Of a stretch of 64,000 nt of DNA, positions 16,739 to 26,510 are shown piece after piece (the stretch's first letter is position 1; every line of letters begins with the position of its first letter). The stretch lies in contig SWDI01000001.1 of NCBI GenBank assembly GCA_005116955.1, positions 710,954 to 774,953 on the forward strand. Direction: 5' to 3'. A program made the translations under genes and the position numbers. The DNA is from Nitrospira sp. Lineage in GTDB: Bacteria; Nitrospirota; Nitrospiria; Nitrospirales; Nitrospiraceae. Under the pieces are notes generated by a model, which saw only the letters and a list, made by a program, of their open reading frames with translations, searched no databases and had not been told where the DNA came from.

Positions 16739-16851
16739 GGCTGTTCTCCAGTGGTGAGACGTTCCAACAGGCGAGACGAGTACAAGTGCTCGCTTACCTG
16801 CTCCTGGGCAACGGGAACTCCGTGATTGTGGTGTGTTCTGGGAAGTTTGGC

Positions 16852-17154
16852 TTATGGTTCGTCTTTGGGAGACTCCTCGCTCTGTTTGAGCCAGAGTTCG
16901 AGTAGTCTGGTCTCCCGTTCGGACTGGGAAATGTGCTCCAGCGCAAACGCACCCGTCAAGCGATCTTCATAAAACGCGCGTTGCTTGGCGTAGGTTTTCT
17001 TAAAGGCTCTTGTCTTGAGGACGTTCCACTCAGCATCGGATATTCCCGCGTGGGCACGCAAGAGGTTGATCTCGATGGCTTGGAACGCAAAGACTTTGGC
17101 TAACACCTTGACGACCGTGGCATTCGTCAGGAATCGTGGACCCTTCTCAGCCAT
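16852..17154 (-). CDS. Hypothetical helical protein
   Basis: 100 residues, largely alpha-helical and charged, from MAEKGPRFLTNATVVKVLAK to SEESPKDEP. No signal peptide and no recognised motif. It lies 93 bases downstream of the ferredoxin gene in the same direction, so co-transcription is possible. Confidence 0.5.
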   Translation of the reverse strand: MAEKGPRFLTNATVVKVLAKVFAFQAIEINLLRAHAGISDAEWNVLKTRAFKKTYAKQRAFYEDRLTGAFALEHISQSERETRLLELWLKQSEESPKDEP

Positions 17155-17247
17155 GACCCATCGTTTCGGTTAGGCCGCCGGCACAGATGACTGTGCCGGC
17201 GCGTTCTCAGCATGTTCACATGGCACGGAATCCCAAAGTGGATAGGG

Positions 17248-18127
<880 letters not shown>

Positions 18128-18391
18128 ATGGCAGACGTCAAAGAGCAGATCACGAACGCGTTGGAGCAATTCAAGCAGCAGCGCGATGAGCTTCAAGTCC
18201 AGCTTCACTTGGCGAAAGCGGACGCGAAGGATGAATGGGCTCGTCTGGAGAAGCAGTGGGAGGAAACGAAGCCTAAGCTGGAAGCGGCACGGGAGGAAGT
18301 AGGGAAAACAGCAGTGTCCGTGGGTGATGCACTGAATCAGGCAATTGAAGAATTGAAGAAGGGGTATGAGCGGCTGCGGAGTCGGCTCTAA
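18128..18391 (+). CDS. Small coiled-coil protein
   Basis: 87 residues, almost entirely heptad-repeat helix rich in Glu, Lys, Gln and Ala (MADVKEQITNALEQFKQQRD onward). It resembles short apolipoprotein-like or sll1863-type stress proteins; I cannot assign it further. ATG 18128 follows AAAGGAG. Cytoplasmic. Confidence 0.65.
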   Translation: MADVKEQITNALEQFKQQRDELQVQLHLAKADAKDEWARLEKQWEETKPKLEAAREEVGKTAVSVGDALNQAIEELKKGYERLRSRL

Positions 18392-18503
18392 GGTAAGTTG
18401 TATCCGGAGAGCAGCTGGTCACTAGGAGTTCATGTCGGGACACCCGAAGCCCGCAGCAACAGTACAATTTGACTCATTCGTCGCGATTTCAGTGGAGTGG
18501 CTC

Positions 18504-18532
18504 AGGGGGCAGGGCTCAGGGCTCTGTCCCCT
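18504..18532. repeat. GC-rich imperfect hairpin
   Basis: AGGGGGCAGGGCT, loop CAG, GGCTCTGTCCCCT pair over 13 positions with a few G-T wobbles. It lies in the 350-base gap 18392-18741, which holds no gene. It could be a REP-like element or a weak terminator for the upstream plus-strand gene; the following sequence GTTTATTG is only modestly T-rich. Confidence 0.4.
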
Positions 18533-18741
18533 GTTTATTGAGACAGATGATGCTGTCAAAGGTGTGGTATGCCAGTCCCGGATTGTTTGCACTTCATATG
18601 TGCTCAGAATTCCTTTGCGCGGAGTTTTCCGAAGGGGGCATCGGAACTATCGTTCGAGTGAGGTGGTGAACAATCCTGCGAGGCGTGGATCCGCTCAGAT
18701 ACCGGACGAATTCCTGAGCCTGCGGTTCGATCAATGATAGA

Positions 18742-20430
18742 TCACCGTTTGTGTGACCCATCTTGTGGTTTCTTGCCAATTTGCGTCTTCCCTTCACCCA
18801 CGGCGATTCCTGATTCCGCGGTCTGGGTCATCACGATTTCCATGCGCCGGTTCTTACTCCGGCCTTTGTCCGTCTCATTCGTCGCGATTGGTTTGCTATC
18901 CGCATACCCCGCGGCTTTGATTCGGTCGGCTTCCAGTCCTCCGTTGATGAGGACCTGACTGATATGTTCGGCCCGTGTCCGGGAGAGTTCGAGATTGTCC
19001 CGAAAGCCTTTCCGAGGATCGTTCCGGAGTGGCGTGTTGTCGGTGTGCCCGGCAACCTCGATGCTCTGGTAACGGAATCCGTGTAAGACGACGCCGACTC
19101 GTTCGAGCAATGAGGCCCCCCCGAGGGTGACCGTCGCGTCACCGGTGGAGAATAACTCACTGGTGGCCAAGGCGAGGGTCAATCGATTCCCTCGCTGCCT
19201 CATGGTCACACTGCCTTTCTTGAGTTCAGGCTGTAAGAGATTGGCCAGGCTTTCGCTGATTTTTCCGAGGTCAGCATTTGATGAGAAGCCTTCGCCATCA
19301 TCTGTCCATTCAGGGTCTGGTCCGGTCGAGGTGCTCAAGGATAGGTTGTGATCGATAGGTAATAGAGAAAGGGAGGGTGGGCTCTCCTCTTGCGCGGCCG
19401 TTGGCGGGGCTGGTTTGGATGCATTGAGTTCAAACTCCACCAGCAATTGCTTTGCGCGCGCGAGTTCTGCATCCTTCGCCAGGAGTTGGGGGTTGAGATC
19501 GGCCAGCTTTTGCGTGACGTGCTTGATCTCTTCCTTGACCTGCGTCAGTTCTTGCTCTTTCTTTGCTATCTGCTGTTCCGCTTCACCGGCGCGACGCTTG
19601 GCCTGGGCCAGTTCCTGCTCCTTCCCTGCGGTCTGCTGGTCTGTTTCGGTTGCGCGGCGTTTGGCTTGGGCCAATTCCTGTTCTTTCCCCGCCAATTGCT
19701 GTTCGACTTCACCGGCACGACGCTTGGCCTGGGCCAGTTCTTGCTCCTTCCCCGTCAGTTGTTGCTCAACGTCAGTGACACGGCGTTTGGCCTGGGCTAG
19801 CTCTTGCTCCTTCCCTGCCAACTGTTGTTCCGCTTCGGCGGCGCGCCGTTTCGCCTGCATCAGTTCTTGCTCTTTTCCTGCCGTCAGCTGATCGACTTCG
19901 GTCGCGCGGCGCTTTGGTTGAGCCAGGTCCTGCTCTTTGGCCACAGCTGCCAGCTGTTGTTCGACCTCGGCGACACGGCGTTTGGCTTGGGCGAGTTCCT
20001 GCTCTTTCCTCGCGACCTGCTGTTCGGCTTCGGCGACGCGTCGTTTCGCCTGCGCCAGCTCCTGCCCTTTCCCCGACGTGGCGATCTGTTGTTCGAGATC
20101 CGCAACACGGCGCTTAGCTTGGTTGAGTTCTTCGGTGCGTGACGCAAGATCTTCTCGAAGCTGCTTGGAATTCGCATGGGCGTTGGTGATCTGGGTTGCG
20201 ATCTCATTTTCCTTCGCATGGAGCTGGAGCACGAGCTCGCCGATCCGTTGCTTGAGCTGCCGTTCGAGCTCATCGATTTTTTGCTTGGCCTGTTGAAGCT
20301 GGGCCTTCGTCGAACTCAATTCGTCTTGCGACGACTGGCCACCTGAATCTTCGGCGGCCCTCGCAATCGGGACGGTTCCGCAGAATAAGATGATGGATAC
20401 AGAGGCAATGGCGGATAACTTGATGATCAT
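18742..20430 (-). CDS. OmpA-family protein with long repeated coiled coil
   Basis: 562 residues. Signal peptide (about 1-25, ending ARA), then about 290 residues of uninterrupted coiled coil, a low-complexity linker and a C-terminal OmpA/MotB peptidoglycan-binding domain (about 420-540, with VAGHTDNTPLRND and the R-S-K-N-R-R-M-E motif). Between residues about 105 and 310 a 21-residue unit (three heptads, AKRRxxExxQQxAGKEQELA) is repeated about nine times. A periplasmic rod anchored in the cell wall is likely, reaching across the periplasm or to a partner. The protein is monocistronic. Copy number of the unit may vary among strains. Confidence 0.85.
   Translation of the reverse strand: MIIKLSAIASVSIILFCGTVPIARAAEDSGGQSSQDELSSTKAQLQQAKQKIDELERQLKQRIGELVLQLHAKENEIATQITNAHANSKQLREDLASRTEELNQAKRRVADLEQQIATSGKGQELAQAKRRVAEAEQQVARKEQELAQAKRRVAEVEQQLAAVAKEQDLAQPKRRATEVDQLTAGKEQELMQAKRRAAEAEQQLAGKEQELAQAKRRVTDVEQQLTGKEQELAQAKRRAGEVEQQLAGKEQELAQAKRRATETDQQTAGKEQELAQAKRRAGEAEQQIAKKEQELTQVKEEIKHVTQKLADLNPQLLAKDAELARAKQLLVEFELNASKPAPPTAAQEESPPSLSLLPIDHNLSLSTSTGPDPEWTDDGEGFSSNADLGKISESLANLLQPELKKGSVTMRQRGNRLTLALATSELFSTGDATVTLGGASLLERVGVVLHGFRYQSIEVAGHTDNTPLRNDPRKGFRDNLELSRTRAEHISQVLINGGLEADRIKAAGYADSKPIATNETDKGRSKNRRMEIVMTQTAESGIAVGEGKTQIGKKPQDGSHKR
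19500..20115. repeat. 63-bp tandem repeat array inside the coiled-coil gene
   Basis: About nine units of 63 bases, each coding for 21 residues (consensus core CGGCGCGACGCTTGGCC on the plus strand). The nearly identical neighbours suggest recent expansion by slippage or unequal recombination. Unit length equals exactly three heptads, so changes in copy number keep both frame and coiled-coil phase. Confidence 0.85.
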
Positions 20431-21071
20431 GGCTCACTCACCAATTGAGACGATGCAGGATTCAGAGCGAATTCTCGCTTCACCAACGGATTGCGCGACA
20501 CTCATGTATCCATCACGTCCGCTCGCGAGGCATAGACGGAAGTTCCTCAATTGACCGAACCGCAGTCGGCACCTTTCCTGCTTCATGAACGATACAGAAA
20601 AAATGGAAGGCGATCCTATCGCCTTCGTAATTCGCTTTGCAACGGGGTGTGCAGGGTCTTAATACCTATTGAGCTGTCTGACGCGACGGAAGATTGAAGT
20701 TGCCAAGCTACGAGTCATTGGATTCTTCTGTGTAGAGGCGGTTTGTCCAGTCCACGTTGTCTCTATTTGAGCTGCGCGCATGGGGGCAGGACGAACAGCT
20801 GAATGTGTATTGCCGACAGTGAGGCATAGGGACTCTCTCTTGATATTGACGATCTGGAACCCGAATTGTGTCAACAGTGTTCATCGCATGGACATCTTCC
20901 TGTTTTTTTAGGGAATGTGATCACCTGTCCATGAGCATGTCCACATATGGTGAAGCGAGTCACCGCATCCACTGATGTGTGGATAGGTTCGACCTCCCTG
21001 TCTTGAATCTCATCGGCTGTCTCGCTAGACTTCGCCCCGCTCAAGTTTTCCGCATCTTCGGAGGTGGCGCA
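20431..21071. other. Gene-free interval containing a terminator
   Basis: 641 bases between divergent genes. A 71-codon minus-strand frame at 20659-20874 ends just before the hairpin at 20598-20626, but its composition is not protein-like. A small RNA made from the minus strand is possible. Otherwise nothing recognised. Confidence 0.35.
20598..20626 (-). terminator. Intrinsic terminator, minus strand, with no obvious gene
   Basis: Perfect 9-bp stem GAAGGCGAT / ATCGCCTTC with a 3-base loop. Read on the minus strand it is followed by CATTTTTT. No called gene on the minus strand ends here. Confidence 0.55.
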
Positions 21072-22106
21072 ATGATGGTTCGTTCACTACTTCACGCAGT
21101 CATTGTTTTCACGGCGGTAGTCTCAATAGGGATAAGACCTTCGGAGGCAGCCGACCAGCCGCAGCATCTGAAAGCCACGTGTGAGAAAGGTATTGCGACC
21201 GCATGCAACTCCCTCGGATTGTTATCTATGAAAGGTGAGGGGGTGAAGCAAGACGACGTTCGCGCTGCCGCGTTTTTTAAGAAAGCGTGTGATGGCGGGG
21301 ATGTGGGTGGCTGCTCCAACCTCGGTGTGATGTACGCCGAGGGAATCGGGGTCCCACAGGATGAGGCGCAAGCCGTCGCATTTTCAAGGATCGCGTGTGA
21401 TGGTGGGAGCATGAAGGGCTGCTCCAACCTCGGTGTGATGTATGCTGAGGGAACCGGGGGCCAGCAGGACGAAGCCCAGGCTGCCGACTTCTATAGACAG
21501 GCCTGTGACGGAGGGAATGCGAAGGGTTGCTACAACCTTGGCGTGATGTATACGGAGGGAGCCGGGGTCTCTCAGGATGACGTGCAAGCCGCTGCCTTCT
21601 CGCGGAAAGCGTGTGATGTGGGAAGTACGAAGGGCTGCTATAACCTTGGCGTGATGTATGCCGAGGGAGTTGGGGTTCCACAGGACGACGTGCAAGCCGC
21701 CGGCTTCTACCGGAAGGCCTGCGAAGGGGGAAATGCGAGGAGTTGCTACACCCTCGGTGTGATGTATGCCGAGGGAAGCGGGGTCCAAACGGATCATTTT
21801 CAAGCTGCCGACCTCTATCGGAAGGCCTGTGATGGAGGGAACTTGAGGGGTTGCTCCAATCTCGGCGTGATGTATGCGCAGGGGACCGGGATTAAGCAGG
21901 ATGACATTCGAGCTGCCGCACTGTACAGGAAGGCCTGTGATGCTGGAGAAGCAAAGGGTTGTATCCATCTCGGCATGGTGTATCAAGTCGGACGAGGTAT
22001 TAAATCGGACGATGCCGAAGCCCTCAAGTATTACGGGAAGGCATGTGATCTCAGAGAGCCCAAAGGCTGTGCTCATTATGCCAAATTGAAGACGGGGAGA
22101 CGGTGA
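21072..22106 (+). CDS. Exported Sel1-like repeat protein, cysteine-rich
   Basis: 344 residues from ATG 21072 (behind GGAGG, nine bases). The signal peptide ends near SEAA, followed by eight Sel1-like repeats of 36 residues (for example ACDGGNAKGCYNLGVMYTEG). Each repeat carries two Cys in the A-C and G-C positions, as in Helicobacter cysteine-rich proteins, where they form intra-repeat disulfides. The 108-base units are strongly similar, indicating recent duplication. Expected in the periplasm as a protein-interaction scaffold; the partner is unknown. The in-frame extension upstream to 20979 lacks a ribosome site. Confidence 0.85.
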   Translation: MMVRSLLHAVIVFTAVVSIGIRPSEAADQPQHLKATCEKGIATACNSLGLLSMKGEGVKQDDVRAAAFFKKACDGGDVGGCSNLGVMYAEGIGVPQDEAQAVAFSRIACDGGSMKGCSNLGVMYAEGTGGQQDEAQAADFYRQACDGGNAKGCYNLGVMYTEGAGVSQDDVQAAAFSRKACDVGSTKGCYNLGVMYAEGVGVPQDDVQAAGFYRKACEGGNARSCYTLGVMYAEGSGVQTDHFQAADLYRKACDGGNLRGCSNLGVMYAQGTGIKQDDIRAAALYRKACDAGEAKGCIHLGMVYQVGRGIKSDDAEALKYYGKACDLREPKGCAHYAKLKTGRR

Positions 22107-22192
22107 GATCCTGTGCTGGATAGACGCGGTCTGTCTGATCGCACGCAAAAGTTATGGCTGTGATTCGGTTTATCGTGAGATTGAAGTGACCA

Positions 22193-22732
22193 ATGCGACG
22201 ATTGCTCCTTGGCCTCTTACCCTTCGTTCTGGCTGGATGCCCAACGACGACGGCTCTATTGGTTGGAGCCCCGGCACTTCTATCAAAATCCGAGTTCGAT
22301 GAACGACGGACGGAAACCAAGCAGCAGATCGAAAAGGGGCTGATTTCCAAGGAGGCTGGTGAAATGAGTTGCCGGCAGATGCTGAATACGGCCGATCGGA
22401 ATCATGCGGCGCCACCGCCGGTAGATCCTGCCGTCTGCGAATTTGGATCGCTTGCCGATAAGCTCTATGAACTCACCAGATCCGTGGAGAGCGGTGCATT
22501 GACCCCGGATCTCTGGGTAACCAAGTGTCAGCAACTGGCCGGGCAGTCTTCCGGCAAGGATGTCTGTCGATACGATCCGTTTGCTGATCGGATTATCCAA
22601 TGGCGACGGGTAGTTCACGAAGGCAAGGCATCGAAGGAAGGGGCCGAGATGGACTGCCGCAACTATGTGCAGCGGGTTCGCCAACACCCGATCCCTGGCC
22701 CAGAGATCAAGGAGGACTCCTGCAAGTTCTAG
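22193..22732 (+). CDS. Lipoprotein with internally repeated helical motif
   Basis: 179 residues. Lipobox LLPFVLAGC puts the lipidated Cys at 16. The mature part contains three related segments, each with a short basic helix, Glu-rich turn and a Cys (KGLISKEAGEMSCRQML; ESGALTPDLWVTKCQQL; HEGKASKEGAEMDCRNYV). Six further Cys make disulfides likely. The segments recall SHOCT-like helices. Function unknown; outer- or inner-membrane periplasmic lipoprotein. Confidence 0.7.
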   Translation: MRRLLLGLLPFVLAGCPTTTALLVGAPALLSKSEFDERRTETKQQIEKGLISKEAGEMSCRQMLNTADRNHAAPPPVDPAVCEFGSLADKLYELTRSVESGALTPDLWVTKCQQLAGQSSGKDVCRYDPFADRIIQWRRVVHEGKASKEGAEMDCRNYVQRVRQHPIPGPEIKEDSCKF

Positions 22733-22841
22733 TAGGTCATTGAACCCGTCCTCCAGCTTAGTTCTTGCGTGGCTAGAGGGCGTACCATACGAGACAACGT
22801 GCGTTTCCTGTTTCTTCTGATCGTACCAGGGAGAAGACATC

Positions 22842-23117
22842 ATGATATTCAGACGGCCAGAACTTGAAAAAGACAATCCGATCGCTCCTCAACCGTATAT
22901 CGGCCCTCGAAGACGGCTGGCGATGGCTCGCGCGGCGGCATCTGGGGAATTGAGCGAAGTGAGTGATATGCGAGACACGTTGCAAACCTTGACGAAGGCA
23001 GCGTCTCGCTTTGTGAACAGTCTCCCGAAAGCGAGGAAAACCGATACTGAGCTGAAGGCCTTGCGGGATGCGCTTGCGCAAGCCGAACAAGTCCTCTCTG
23101 TGAAGACGGCTCCCTGA
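22842..23117 (+). CDS. Small hypothetical protein
   Basis: 91 residues, MIFRRPELEKDNPIAPQPYI then a basic helical segment and a Lys/Ala-rich C-terminal helix. Ribosome site GGGAG eight bases before ATG 22842. No signal peptide or motif. The first seven residues match the start of the possible gene at 309-524. It does not resemble a named family to me. Confidence 0.55.
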   Translation: MIFRRPELEKDNPIAPQPYIGPRRRLAMARAAASGELSEVSDMRDTLQTLTKAASRFVNSLPKARKTDTELKALRDALAQAEQVLSVKTAP

Positions 23118-23399
23118 CTTCAAAAGGCGTGAGGGTTGAATGGGGCAGGCGCGCTTGGGAATGATCCTGCGCCGCGAGTCAACGGCGAGAGCAACCCCGT
23201 ATCTCTTTCGATACTACGGTCGAATTTTCCGATACACTGTGGTCTTACCATTCTCTGGTGTCTATCGCTCTACTACTGCGCAGATAGCTGAAAAATAAGA
23301 AAAGATATGTTTTCAACAACTGCGGTACAGGCCTTGCGTGAATGTAGGAGGTCTCGTTGTGTCTGTGTCTGATCCTCAACTGTCAGGAGGAGTGTGATC

Positions 23400-23813
23400 A
23401 TGGCTGATGCATTTTTCACCATGAATGGCAACGTACGGGCGATCGGATCGATCCTTCGTGGGGTGATGCATGCGAGTCAGTGTAGTGGCGATGGCTGGAC
23501 TGCGATGCAGGAATTACTGTACTTCGGGACAGACACGCCATCCGGTCACGTGACGTAGGAAGAGTGGACGCAATTCCTGAGTGAAACGATCACTTCGCGT
23601 TTCCCAGAAGATCTCTCGACCTGGCAGGTGTCCGGCCAATGGCGTTCAGCTTCAGGTCAGATTATTCGCGAGCCATCATATGTCCTGAACCTTGTTCATC
23701 CGGATGACCCAGTACCGAAGAAGGCCGTTCAGGAAATTATCGCATCCTATAAATCACGCTTCCAGCAGGAAGCTGTGCTCCGCGTCAAAACCACTGTATG
23801 CAAAACGCTATAA
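23400..23813 (+). pseudogene. DUF3574 gene interrupted by an in-frame amber codon
   Basis: ATG 23400 follows GGAGGAG. Translation gives 52 residues ending in LLYFGTDTPSGHVT, then TAG (23556-23558), then 84 residues in the same frame to TAA at 23813. The two parts together make one DUF3574-like protein: an ELLYFG strand, T-x-E-E-W helix, SRFPEDLSTWQVSGQW, then R-E-P-S-Y-V-L-N-L-V and a final VLRVKTTVC strand. The TAG falls in the V-T-x-E-E-W motif, where the family usually has Glu or another polar residue, so a single G-to-T or C-to-T change explains it. Probably a young pseudogene; read-through is the alternative. Confidence 0.7.
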
Positions 23814-23893
23814 TCTGCACTGTCCGAGCGGACTGTTCGTGTGGGGGAGAAGGTCTAGGCTCGTTGTGTTTATCCGCGCGGAACCGGTCGATT

Positions 23894-26506
23894 CTATTGG
23901 AAGTGTTGCCGCACCAGTGTCTCGACCGATGAGAAGTGGCGTTCCGGAAGGTTCTTGAAACGCCGTCTGCAATCAACCAGCGCTTCTTCAGCGGTCGTGA
24001 ATGGTTCGATGACGGATCGTAGGTGATCATAGTAGTCCATTAGTTTGAGCTCAACGGTCCGCAGGCGACCGGGGTCTCCCGCGATAGTCAGGGCGGCCTT
24101 GGCTTGATCGCCGTTGGTTTCAACGAGTGCCTGGAAGCAGAGCCCCTTTAAACGCTGTGTCACCGTGCTGCGGTCCCATCCAAGCGTTCTGGCCGTGGAC
24201 TGCATGTCGAAGCCATGTTGTCGCAGACAGTTCAGGACCGCGGCATCACCGGCTAGGTCAGGAACCGTCTGTCCGGTCCGTCCTCTTGCTGGCCCACGCT
24301 CTTCGCCAAGTCTGAGAGAGTCTCTGGTTAACAGGGTTCCGTCGTTCAGCGTGATGGCCTGTTCCAAGCAGTGGCGGAGCTCCCGCACATTTCCTTTCCA
24401 GTCATGTTCGGTCAATGCACGAAGCGCTTCATTCGTCAGCTGAGGGACAGGCTTTCCGATTTGCTCGGCAAGCTGGTTGAGGAAGATGTCAGCGAGCAGC
24501 GGAATGTCTCCGGTACGCTCACGCAGCGGTGGAAGATGGAAGACCATCCCGTTCAGCCGGAAGTACAGGTCTTCGCGAAACCATCCCTCTGACACGCCTT
24601 TCTGTAAGTCGCGATTCGTCGCGGCCACGATGCGAATGTCTACCGTCGTCGGGGTGGTGGCGCCAACTCGATAGAATGATTTGTCCTGAAGCACCCGCAG
24701 CAGTTTGCTCTGATGATCCATCCGAAGGTCGCCGATCTCGTCAAGAAAGATCGTGCCATGGTCGGCAAGACCGAAATAGCCGCGACGGTCACCCGTTGCC
24801 CCGGTGAAGCTGCCTTTCATATGGCCGAAGAGCTCGCTCTCAAACAGCTCAGGAGAAATGGCTGCCATGTTGACGGCGATGAAGGTCTTTCCCGATCGTG
24901 GACTGAGCCGGTGGATGGCATGGGCGAAGAGCTCTTTCCCGGTGCCTGGTTCTCCGAGAAGGAGAACGGTCAACGAAGACTGTGCGCTCTTTTTTACATC
25001 GTGAAACAACCGCAGCAAAGAGCGATCTTGGGTGAGGATGCCGAACTGGCGGGATTCGACTTGAAGGCGGTTGAGTTCCGCATTGCCGATCGCGCGTGAT
25101 GTGGTGCCGGCTGCTCGGAGATCGCCAAGCTGCCGCTCCAGTTCCTGGAGGTGTCGACGAGCCTCTTGTTCCTCACCCTGGGCTTCAGCAATTTGGAGCC
25201 GTAGTAAGTGTGTCGTTCTGGTCAACTCTTCCTGTTGGCCGGCCGAAAAAGCTATGGCTGCGTTAGCGCTGTCTAAATCTTCTTGAAGAGCTTCCGCTCG
25301 ATCCTCATGCAGAACAAGGGCTTCTCTCACGGCAGCAGACTCTTGCTGGATGCGGATCATGTCACGTTCAAGCAAGATCAGACGTTGGCGTGCCGTCAGA
25401 TTCACCCACACGGCTGTGCCGATGAAGACGGACAATGAGGCTGCGAGAGGGGTGGCGATGGGCATCACGAGAGATGCCCAGCTCACCATCGCGATGGCCA
25501 GTGCTCCATACAGAACAACGACGGCACTGGCAATTAAGAGGCCCATCATCCCACGAAACTGTAAGAGGCTCCAGGCAGCCAGTGAGGCCAGCACGATGGT
25601 GACGATGAGGCGGCCTAACCAGCCGAGTGAGTCAATCCGTTCATGGTTGAGTAAGGCATTCAGGAGGTGGAGGTGGGTAGTCAGGCCGTCGACCGTGGAG
25701 TTGGAGGGTAAGAGCCATGTCGCCAAGTCTCCGGGACTTGATCGGATCACAACGGCTTTGTTCTTGAACCAGGAGGCCAACAGTGGCTCGTCGTGACGTT
25801 CGACGGCGTTCCAGACCGATGACAATGGGATCGGCTGAAGGGCAGCCAGTGATCCGTCGCCGACGATATTGATCAGAACGTCGGCATCCGAGTGGTTCGA
25901 AAGAACCTGCGTGGGGGTGGCGGTGTGTCGGTGAAAGATATCGGACAGGATTGAACCAAAAGCCGGAACGGTTTGGGCTCCGATCTTGGTAGACGGCGGA
26001 ATGTGGCGGGATACGTGATCGAGACTACTCGTGACGGTGAGATGTCCATAGCTTGCGGCATCGGATTGAAGGAGTACATCCGTATCGTGAATCAGGACCA
26101 CGGGGGATGCTGTACGAAGCGCTTCAAGGAAGAGCGCATCGCTCGCGGCTCCCCCAAGTTGAGCAGGGCTCGCATAGTCCAGACGATGGTCTAGGCCGAT
26201 GACTGCGGCGCCGGCCTCATGGATCGTCACAATCAACTGAGCGAGGATACCACGATCCCAAAGACCCTTCCCGAAGCGTTCTTCACTGGCTACGTCGCGC
26301 GTCACGATGGTCAGCGATGGGCTCACCTGGGCGGTCGTGCGGTGGTGAAGCCAGGTGTCGTAGACGGTGTAATCCAGCGCCGTAAAGGTAGCAGGGGCGG
26401 TGGACCACAGCATCGCCGATAGGAGCGTGGTCAGCAAGCCGATGCCTAACGCTTGCAGAGGAAGCGACGAGATGAGCAGGCGCCAGAATTTCTGCCGGTC
26501 CAGCAT
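23894..26506 (-). CDS. CHASE2-domain sigma-54-dependent transcriptional activator
   Basis: 870 residues in order: N-terminal membrane segment (about 15-35), extracytoplasmic CHASE2 sensor domain (about 40-300), a cluster of three membrane helices (about 310-390), coiled coil (about 395-470), sigma-54 AAA+ domain (about 490-720) and a Fis-type HTH (about 745-790) with an extra C-terminal helix region. Walker A is GEPGTGKE (about 520), and the sigma-54 contact loop reads GSFTGA (about 565), a usual variant of GAFTGA. It would sense a periplasmic signal and activate RpoN promoters directly from the membrane. The preceding TPR gene ends 5 bases upstream, so the two form an operon. Confidence 0.9.
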   Translation of the reverse strand: MLDRQKFWRLLISSLPLQALGIGLLTTLLSAMLWSTAPATFTALDYTVYDTWLHHRTTAQVSPSLTIVTRDVASEERFGKGLWDRGILAQLIVTIHEAGAAVIGLDHRLDYASPAQLGGAASDALFLEALRTASPVVLIHDTDVLLQSDAASYGHLTVTSSLDHVSRHIPPSTKIGAQTVPAFGSILSDIFHRHTATPTQVLSNHSDADVLINIVGDGSLAALQPIPLSSVWNAVERHDEPLLASWFKNKAVVIRSSPGDLATWLLPSNSTVDGLTTHLHLLNALLNHERIDSLGWLGRLIVTIVLASLAAWSLLQFRGMMGLLIASAVVVLYGALAIAMVSWASLVMPIATPLAASLSVFIGTAVWVNLTARQRLILLERDMIRIQQESAAVREALVLHEDRAEALQEDLDSANAAIAFSAGQQEELTRTTHLLRLQIAEAQGEEQEARRHLQELERQLGDLRAAGTTSRAIGNAELNRLQVESRQFGILTQDRSLLRLFHDVKKSAQSSLTVLLLGEPGTGKELFAHAIHRLSPRSGKTFIAVNMAAISPELFESELFGHMKGSFTGATGDRRGYFGLADHGTIFLDEIGDLRMDHQSKLLRVLQDKSFYRVGATTPTTVDIRIVAATNRDLQKGVSEGWFREDLYFRLNGMVFHLPPLRERTGDIPLLADIFLNQLAEQIGKPVPQLTNEALRALTEHDWKGNVRELRHCLEQAITLNDGTLLTRDSLRLGEERGPARGRTGQTVPDLAGDAAVLNCLRQHGFDMQSTARTLGWDRSTVTQRLKGLCFQALVETNGDQAKAALTIAGDPGRLRTVELKLMDYYDHLRSVIEPFTTAEEALVDCRRRFKNLPERHFSSVETLVRQHFQ

Positions 26507-26510
26507 ACGG

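Noticed and set aside
19390..20296. Long plus-strand frames rich in Cys, Ser and Phe
   Set aside because: They are antisense shadows of the 63-bp coiled-coil repeat array; the minus-strand protein has signal peptide and OmpA domain.
20659..20874. 71-codon minus-strand frame ending before a terminator
   Set aside because: Position is suggestive, but there is no good ribosome site and the composition is not protein-like.
21092..22148. Long minus-strand frames over the Sel1 gene
   Set aside because: Shadows of the 108-bp repeats; no ribosome sites or family features.
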